From Candidatus Kapaibacterium sp. (GTDB lineage: Bacteria; Bacteroidota; Ignavibacteria; Kapaibacteriales; Kapaibacteriaceae), in the NCBI GenBank assembly GCA_022842685.1, contig JALHPC010000027.1, positions 1-37,453 of the forward strand: 37,453 bases of DNA, written 5' to 3'. How positions within the stretch are numbered: the stretch's first letter is position 1; each line of letters starts with the position of its first letter. The notes below the pieces were generated by a model. The model saw nothing but the letters and a program-made list of their open reading frames with translations, did not search any database and was not told the DNA's origin. The position numbers and the translations under genes are program-made. Shown here one piece after another: positions 31,770 to 37,453 of this stretch.

Positions 31770-34700
31770 GTCAACCACAATCAAGGGGCGCTGGCGAACG
31801 AACGGACCACTCTCGACGCTGAGTGCATACCATCCCGGAGAGATACCTGGTACAGCCAGTCGAAGCTCGAACGTACCTTCGTTAAGTACAACGCTGTGCG
31901 TGGCAACGCAACGCCCCTGCGCGTCATACAGCATAAGTCGCACGGGCCCGGCAATACCAACCCCAAGCGTAACATCGATGGCTCCGCCAGCATGGTAACG
32001 CGGTGCCGACATCGCGAAAGCCGTTCCTCCGATAGATACAACGCGTTTTATATCGGCGCATGCTAGGTTCAACGTCGTGCTTACTTCGGCCTGCGATGGC
32101 AACACACAAGCCGCATCTGCGATTACTTCAGTCTGAAACCGAACCACGCCAGCCGGCGCAAGAAACACCTCGAATTGCGGTACGAATCGCACAACGTCGG
32201 TGCGGACAACTCCCGGCCGTCGAATTGCACGAAGTGTAACCGAAGCCCCTTGGCCAGCAATTGGTTGAAGGTCCCACCCAGGTTGCGATGACGCAGCAAC
32301 ACCTCGATAACGGACAACTCGATCTGGGTGTTCGATGGCGATAGTAAGTGCATCGACATCAACCGTCGTATCGGCTGGTAGTGTAGTAGTGATGGATAGA
32401 GCCATCACGTCGCCAACAGCAATGGTAGCAGGTGCTTGTACCGCTGTGGCTGTGGGAAGTTCGATTGCCCTGCCCTGCACGTTCACAGTTAGGTCGAGCT
32501 GACGGCTGTTCTGATAGGCAAAGCTAGCGGCAAAGCTGCCTGATGCCGACGGAGCAAAGGTGATACGTAGCGGGAACGACCCTCCGGCCGGTATAACGAA
32601 GGGAGTTGCAGGACTGATGGTGAAGGCGGCAGCATCGCCCGTTGCTTCTACCGACGTCACTACGAGGTCTTCACTCACAAGGTCGTTGGTAAACGACACG
32701 ACGGTATCGACAGTGTTGCACCATGCAATCACTCCCATGTCGACTGGTGGCAACACGCTTCGCTGCAGGCCAAAGCCCTCAACCACCACGGTGGTGCGCG
32801 CAAACGGAGGAAAGGGGTCGGGACCTGGGCGACCGTCATGGTCGACGACGACGTTAACGGTGCGCCGGCCCCCGGCCTGCGGGCTAAACAGTACGGCTAG
32901 GTCGATGGAGTCGGACGGCGGTATCACGATCGGGGCAACTGGAAGGACGTTCCACTGGAAGTCTTGTGACGGCGTCTCGAATCGAACATCAGCAATCGTA
33001 AGTGGCCACTGTGTGTCGGTGTTGCGAAGGCGCACCCAGCCCGCTTCGCTACTAACGGTCCCAACCAGAACCGGCTGGAAGACGTAGCCATTGGCGCTAA
33101 TGGTTGGCTGGAAGCCTGCGCCACGCACCGTGCCTATGCGCGCCGAGTCGAGGCCACGGCTCTGCACAGCAATCCGGCTACGCGAAACTGAGCGGTCTGT
33201 TGGCGTAAACTCTACGGGAATTCGAATGGTATCGCCAACTCCAATCTGCAGCGGCAGCGTGGGCAACGTGTATCGGATAGGCGCAACGCCGGCATCTAGC
33301 GGTGTAATGGATTCCACGTCGACGGCAATGCTGCCGTTGTTCACCACAAGGATGTCGGCGGACGTTGTAGTACCGAGCCGCTTGTTGCCAAAGTCGTAAT
33401 CTGTAACCTCAAGGTCGGGCAGAACACCTTCGGCGAGAATCGTCACAAAGGCAACGCCGCATTCGATTGGAAGGTTGAGGTCGATTTGTGCTGTCTGGCG
33501 TCCGGGCGCCGACGGTGTGAACGTTACGTCAACGGTGATACACTGGTTAAAGCGCATCGTTACCGGACCAAGTGGAGTAACCCTGAAATCTGCTGATCCA
33601 CGCAGCCGCACGTCGGCGCGCATCTGGATGCGTCGGTTACTGCGAAGGATGCAGTCGAACCGCTGGGTCGACGACGTTCCCATTACGATTCGGCCCAGGT
33701 CGATGGTGTCTCGTACGTCCCACGGACAGTCGGGACGACCTTCGCCTTCGAGATCAATAACGATGTTGTTGTGACACGAAGCAAACACCTCGAGGACGGC
33801 ACGCCGCATGCCTTCGGCTGAAGGCGTAAATACAAGTTCGATCGAGACAACCTCTCCGGGGTCAATCTCGGTTCCATCCATAATGCCTACGAGACGAAAA
33901 TCGTCGGCATGTGGCCCCATAATTCGAACCGAGTCAATCACGAGCGCCTCTGTTCCATCGTTGCGCAATCCTCGTGCGTCGTTGTAGGTTGCCGTACGGT
34001 CAGTAGCCGTAGGCGCAAACACGATGCGCGACTGATTCGCAGCAAGCACTGGTTTCGTAATGCGGAATGTTCGATCCGACACGTCACTCGTAGGAACTCC
34101 AACAACGGATCTGGCCACCCAGATATCTCGTTGACCAACGCTCTCAATGAAAACTGGTGGAAGTAGCGGGACGGTGTAACCACCCTCGAAATCACCGGCA
34201 TGGTACCGATAGCCTTGGGCATCATCAGCCCGCAGTGGGCTAGGTATCTGCGGCACCGACGGCTGGGGCTGAGCTGCAACACGGGCTGGGCCGGTTTGAT
34301 CAATACGAAGCGTGTAATACCATGTGCTGTTAACGGGAAGCAAAACCTCGGCGTCGACGATCTCGGCAGCAGTAGCCACACTTACTACGTTCTCGGCGCG
34401 GCCGTATACAACAACCTCTTCATTGCCATCTGGAAGGGGGCGCACGACAACGGCATCGACGGTAACGTCGGCACTTCTAGCGGTGGTACCTCGCATAACG
34501 TATCGCCACAGTTGCCGGCCATCCGGCGCATATTTGCCCACGAAGGCAGTGCGTTCGTCGATAGGTCCAGCATCCCACGATATGCTGCCAAACGTAACCC
34601 GCGAACTCGTCGAGTGGCCAGCTACAATCACATTTCCGTCGCGGTCGCCACGTACTGCCGTGATATGTTCTTCGCGCCCTGGGCCACCACGCAGGAAGCG

Positions 34701-36431
34701 TACGTCAAGAACGTTGCCATCGGCGTCTAATGTCGCTAAGTAGCCGTCATGAGCCCGCAACGTCGAGTTTGCGCTAAAGCTTCCAATCGTTGTGGTACCC
34801 GAGAAGCTACCTCCTACAAACACTCGTTGTCCGTCGGGTCGAACACCAATGCCACCAACTGTTTCATTTCCACCACTGCCGTGGCGAAAGGCCCAAAGCA
34901 GACGTTCGCCAGGGATGGTGCTCACGCGAATGCGACCCGTTTCGCACAACTCTCCAGCAGTCCATCGATACGAGCTTCCAAAGATCGTATCGGCGATAAT
35001 GCGCCAATTGATGCCATCGCACGAGAACTCGAGTCGAACTGGTTGATCGGCACCTACTCCACTCCATGTGATGTCGATGCCAGTACAAGCAGAGAGCACT
35101 TCGCCACCATTGGGCGAAGTAAGTACCACGGCTCCCCCGCCACCAATGAGGGTTGTAGTAGGGGTGCAGAACGGCGTACCCACAAAGGACAACACACCCT
35201 GGCGTGTGCGCCGTTCGGCGCCCTGCGTAAAGGCCACCGTAAATGTCGCGCTGCCCCCTAGTGGAATGGTCGTTGGTCGAAAGTCGACGACGGAGAAGAA
35301 CTCTGGTGCATTAATGCTTGCCGACGTGAGCGTGAGAGGTGTGTTTTCGGCTCGTATGGTAACGCTGGCAGTAGTACGTGCTCTAGGTGGTACATCGTCG
35401 AAGATGACGGGCTGTGGCGACACCGCAATGCGATACACAGAAGCTTCGGGAGTTCGGTACCCAACCGTAGTAGTCGGCTGACGTCCACGCAGTAAACGCA
35501 CGGTGGCGGCGCGCTGACGTTCTGCATCGGTGCACACCATGGGCGATATCCACGATAGGGTGCACGTGCTTCGGCGCGTGGTTTCGAAGGCAAGGACCGA
35601 CATAAGGTCGACGAGTGTGCGCTCGTCGGCCACGATACTACGGCCACCCGTTGCTCTGCAGATATCGAAGATCGACCTGTCGGTGCGACCAATCATGAGC
35701 GTGACCGAGAAATTGCGGATGCCCTGTTGGCGAGACTGTTGGATAACGCGTTGTTCGAAACGTGGCCGATCAACGATTTCGGGATTGGGAAAGCCGTCGG
35801 TGATAAAGATCGATACCTTCGGGATGGAAGGCGGCCGTGCTTCCATCTGCTCGAACATTGTTGGCGAGTTGGTAAAGGGTGCTTCGTAGTTGGTGGCGCC
35901 CAGTGGCGTAAGCCGACCGATCGCTGCCAGCACAGGTTCGGGCCGCGTTTGCCAGTCGCAGATCAGGCGCGACCGACCGCTAAAACCAATGATGCTCACC
36001 GCTGTTTCGCTGTTCCAATCCAACGCACCAACTAGGCGGACGAGCGCGTCCTTCACGTAGTCAAGACGACGCTTCCCACCAGGCAAGGTCTCGTCCATCG
36101 AGAATGACTCGTCGACGATAAGTACTAGACTTACCGACGACGTCGACGCGAGTTCGACACAGTCATGCGTGAGCGTCGCAGTAAGGTCGGCCGTGTTACC
36201 CTCGGCAGTACTTTCAGACACTCGGAAGTCGCGAACATTGAGTTCGGAATACGGTTGCCCAGACTCGTCGAAGGCAATGTAGTTGGCGGTAATTCGGGGG
36301 AATGCCGAGGCATCGACGTTAAACAACGACAGCTCTTGGGCATCAACACGCATAAGCGCTGCGAACAGCAACGCTAGAAGGGTGAAACCGAGAACACCTT
36401 TTTGTAGGGGGACGAGATGGGACGGCACCAT
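31767..36431 (-). CDS. Giant secreted VWA / SBBP-like propeller / choice-of-anchor D protein with T9SS type A-like C-terminus
   Basis: The 1554-residue product has a signal region (first ~32 residues, hydrophobic LGFTLLALLFAALM, ending DAQ). A VWA domain (about 100-280) carries the MIDAS DESFS at Asp107 and IFITDG. An anchor-D module follows, then a PNGGE module (about 440-510). At about 510-715 is a propeller of SBBP type (WAFRHGSGGNETVGGIGVRPDG, FVGGSFSGTTTIG, AVRGDRDGNVIVAGHS), followed by several anchor-D modules and a C-terminal sorting-domain-like region (VRLMLYDAQGRCVATHSV to WYALSVESG). The layout matches the gene at 5202-9569, except that one has WD40 and this has SBBP-like repeats. 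No OmpA-like gene lies next to it. The start at ATG 36431 needs a long n-region; GTG 36428 is also possible. Confidence 0.84.
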   Translation of the reverse strand: MVPSHLVPLQKGVLGFTLLALLFAALMRVDAQELSLFNVDASAFPRITANYIAFDESGQPYSELNVRDFRVSESTAEGNTADLTATLTHDCVELASTSSVSLVLIVDESFSMDETLPGGKRRLDYVKDALVRLVGALDWNSETAVSIIGFSGRSRLICDWQTRPEPVLAAIGRLTPLGATNYEAPFTNSPTMFEQMEARPPSIPKVSIFITDGFPNPEIVDRPRFEQRVIQQSRQQGIRNFSVTLMIGRTDRSIFDICRATGGRSIVADERTLVDLMSVLAFETTRRSTCTLSWISPMVCTDAERQRAATVRLLRGRQPTTTVGYRTPEASVYRIAVSPQPVIFDDVPPRARTTASVTIRAENTPLTLTSASINAPEFFSVVDFRPTTIPLGGSATFTVAFTQGAERRTRQGVLSFVGTPFCTPTTTLIGGGGAVVLTSPNGGEVLSACTGIDITWSGVGADQPVRLEFSCDGINWRIIADTIFGSSYRWTAGELCETGRIRVSTIPGERLLWAFRHGSGGNETVGGIGVRPDGQRVFVGGSFSGTTTIGSFSANSTLRAHDGYLATLDADGNVLDVRFLRGGPGREEHITAVRGDRDGNVIVAGHSTSSRVTFGSISWDAGPIDERTAFVGKYAPDGRQLWRYVMRGTTARSADVTVDAVVVRPLPDGNEEVVVYGRAENVVSVATAAEIVDAEVLLPVNSTWYYTLRIDQTGPARVAAQPQPSVPQIPSPLRADDAQGYRYHAGDFEGGYTVPLLPPVFIESVGQRDIWVARSVVGVPTSDVSDRTFRITKPVLAANQSRIVFAPTATDRTATYNDARGLRNDGTEALVIDSVRIMGPHADDFRLVGIMDGTEIDPGEVVSIELVFTPSAEGMRRAVLEVFASCHNNIVIDLEGEGRPDCPWDVRDTIDLGRIVMGTSSTQRFDCILRSNRRIQMRADVRLRGSADFRVTPLGPVTMRFNQCITVDVTFTPSAPGRQTAQIDLNLPIECGVAFVTILAEGVLPDLEVTDYDFGNKRLGTTTSADILVVNNGSIAVDVESITPLDAGVAPIRYTLPTLPLQIGVGDTIRIPVEFTPTDRSVSRSRIAVQSRGLDSARIGTVRGAGFQPTISANGYVFQPVLVGTVSSEAGWVRLRNTDTQWPLTIADVRFETPSQDFQWNVLPVAPIVIPPSDSIDLAVLFSPQAGGRRTVNVVVDHDGRPGPDPFPPFARTTVVVEGFGLQRSVLPPVDMGVIAWCNTVDTVVSFTNDLVSEDLVVTSVEATGDAAAFTISPATPFVIPAGGSFPLRITFAPSASGSFAASFAYQNSRQLDLTVNVQGRAIELPTATAVQAPATIAVGDVMALSITTTLPADTTVDVDALTIAIEHPDRVVRYRGVAASSQPGWDLQPIAGQGASVTLRAIRRPGVVRTDVVRFVPQFEVFLAPAGVVRFQTEVIADAACVLPSQAEVSTTLNLACADIKRVVSIGGTAFAMSAPRYHAGGAIDVTLGVGIAGPVRLMLYDAQGRCVATHSVVLNEGTFELRLAVPGISPGWYALSVESGPFVRQRPLIVVD

Positions 36432-36452
36432 GCGGACTGCATAACTCGGAAG

Positions 36453-36481
36453 TTGACGTCAAGTTACGCAAGCGCTTGACC
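36453..36481. promoter_or_regulatory. Two overlapping palindromes and a sigma70-like -35 in the divergent gap
   Basis: TTGACGTCAA (36453-36462) and CAAGCGCTTG (36469-36478) are each perfect 10-base palindromes. GTCAAG (36457-36462) and CTTGAC (36475-36480) also form an inverted repeat linking them. TTGACC (36476-36481) resembles a sigma70 -35 box, with TACATT at 36499-36504 a standard 17 bases later. The whole lies in the 136-base gap between the third giant gene and the last, plus-strand gene, and is a reasonable operator candidate. The rest of the gap holds nothing else recognisable. Confidence 0.4.
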
Positions 36482-36554
36482 ACAACGCGCATTGTAACTA
36501 CATTCTAAGCAGAGCGTGTCCAAGTGTTGTCGATAACCACTGTTCAACCCTCAA

Positions 36555-36562
36555 TAAGGAGG
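36555..36562 (+). promoter_or_regulatory. Strong Shine-Dalgarno sequence
   Basis: A TAAGGAGG run here lies 5 bases upstream of ATG 36568. It is the strongest ribosome-binding site seen in the window; most genes here have weak or none. It supports ATG 36568 over ATG 36563, which would be too close and out of frame with the long open frame. Confidence 0.75.
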
Positions 36563-36567
36563 ATGTC

Positions 36568-37453
36568 ATGACAACACGTACCTTCTTCGCCCACCTTGCC
36601 TGTTTGGCTATGGCACTGTTTAGTGATGCCACTGGCATGGATGCATGCACCATTAGACTAGGCCATCGATGCGCTGTGGTGAACACACCTGTAGCGTCGT
36701 TCTATGTTCATAACGGTGCTCTCGTGATAAAAGAGCAGTCCGGTACAATTTATACGAGTTGCCCTGCCCGCTTCCCTGCTTATAGCCAAAGTGCCCTACA
36801 TGAGTTTTCGAGCCGAAATGACATTCGGCTGCACGCCATCAGAGGAACGGATGCACTACATTTCTATGCCCTTGCAATACACAACAACAACGTTTTTGCT
36901 ATTGACAAACAGACAGGTACAATACTGCTGCTAACGCCAACGGGATACTCAGTTCTGTGGTCACCAACAGGCTTGACAGCCAACGGAGCCGTCCTTTACC
37001 AATCTGATAGCACGTTCATCCTATATGACATCGGCAGAGTTATTCGCTACCATATGGGAAGACGGGAGTGTATCCAGGACATCCGTTTAAGAATGATTGG
37101 TATCGCTCGAAACAGCATGTTCTCAGTATCATTCAGGAACGACTCAATGTCATTATCATTCTATGGCGAAGCAGGACAGACTGAGAAAACACTCGATCTC
37201 AACCACCTTCCCACACAAGGCCTTTACGTTGTTACCCCCGCAGCACAAAGTACTTCAGCCGCAGAGGTGGTTACCGCAACTACGAAGAGACCTATTGGCT
37301 TCGTACCATCGCACAGATTTCACGTCAAAGAGAACAACGCCCTTTCGCTCCTCCACCGCGACGTTTCTCCCGAAATCACCTGGGGATGCTTTATGTGCAG
37401 TGTGAGGAAGGGTCCTTCCACCAAAACAGAATTTTACGACATGGTTGCCGACT
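36568..37453 (+). CDS. Secreted protein of unknown function (partial, 3' end beyond window)
   Basis: An open frame runs from ATG 36568 to the window edge, 295 codons, with no stop. The product begins with a signal-peptide-like stretch (MTTRTFFAHLACLAMALFSDA) and continues with beta-rich sequence such as HFYALAIHNNNVFAIDKQTGTILLL and STFILYDIGRVIRYHMG, which loosely recalls a propeller but is not recognisable as a known family. Eight cysteines are present (residues 12, 27, 35, 65, 169, 275 region). Codon use differs from its neighbours: about half of its arginines (9 of 19 that I counted) are AGA or AGG, and A-rich codons are common. This, a strong Shine-Dalgarno and a sigma70-like promoter suggest different ancestry or expression. 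I do not assign a function. Confidence 0.72.
   Translation, partial: MTTRTFFAHLACLAMALFSDATGMDACTIRLGHRCAVVNTPVASFYVHNGALVIKEQSGTIYTSCPARFPAYSQSALHEFSSRNDIRLHAIRGTDALHFYALAIHNNNVFAIDKQTGTILLLTPTGYSVLWSPTGLTANGAVLYQSDSTFILYDIGRVIRYHMGRRECIQDIRLRMIGIARNSMFSVSFRNDSMSLSFYGEAGQTEKTLDLNHLPTQGLYVVTPAAQSTSAAEVVTATTKRPIGFVPSHRFHVKENNALSLLHRDVSPEITWGCFMCSVRKGPSTKTEFYDMVAD

Noticed and set aside
32560..33087. Plus-strand 175-residue frame inside the third giant gene
   Set aside because: Antisense shadow rich in Arg, Ser and Thr with no recognisable motif; the minus-strand giant gene explains the region.

Overview
The window is about 57% GC by eye, gene-dense, and looks like chromosome from the FCB group. 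The Chlorobi / Ignavibacteria / Kapaibacteriota side is my best guess (inference). Reasons: three giant secreted proteins built from ASPM/SPD-2/Hydin-type ('choice-of-anchor D') Ig modules end in C-terminal domains that resemble type IX secretion (T9SS) type A sorting domains; there is a DUF5723-like outer-membrane protein; several genes are preceded by a Bacteroidetes-type promoter box (TAnnTTTG) almost touching the start codon. No RNA gene, CRISPR, transposase or prophage was seen.

Layout. 1-1717 (minus): rsmG, a DUF4159 protein and the 5' end of a probable DUF4175-like membrane protein, in overlapping order. 1723-12716 (plus): GT2 glycosyltransferase, endonuclease III, OmpA-like protein 1, a giant VWA/WD40/Ig protein, OmpA-like protein 2, GT4 glycosyltransferase. 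12766-14256 (plus): three small lipoproteins, two of them tandem BamE/SmpA-like relatives. 14286-16374 (minus): feoA-feoB ferrous iron uptake. 16463-17683 (plus): a DinB/Y-family polymerase, followed by a 12-bp tandem repeat. 17753-28256 (minus): a five-gene run in which every junction overlaps: 2-aminomuconate-semialdehyde-dehydrogenase-like ALDH, RidA/2-aminomuconate-deaminase-like protein, giant Gly-rich/Ig protein, OmpA-like protein 3, solute-binding lipoprotein. 28347-31764 (plus): XerC/D recombinase, Gfo/Idh/MocA oxidoreductase and DUF5723-like protein. 31767-36431 (minus): third giant VWA/propeller/Ig protein. 36568 to the window end (plus): an unrecognised secreted protein with different codon use.

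The most striking theme is a repeated pairing: a giant secreted Ig-repeat protein with a sorting-domain-like C-terminus lies next to an OmpA-like protein with two tandem OmpA domains and an N-terminal CCPEF motif. There are three such OmpA proteins and two such gene neighbourhoods. I infer a surface-display module in which the OmpA partner anchors or receives the giant protein at the outer membrane. The partnership is inferred from gene order only. No intergenic gap exceeds 300 bases; the longest, 36432-36567, is described below.
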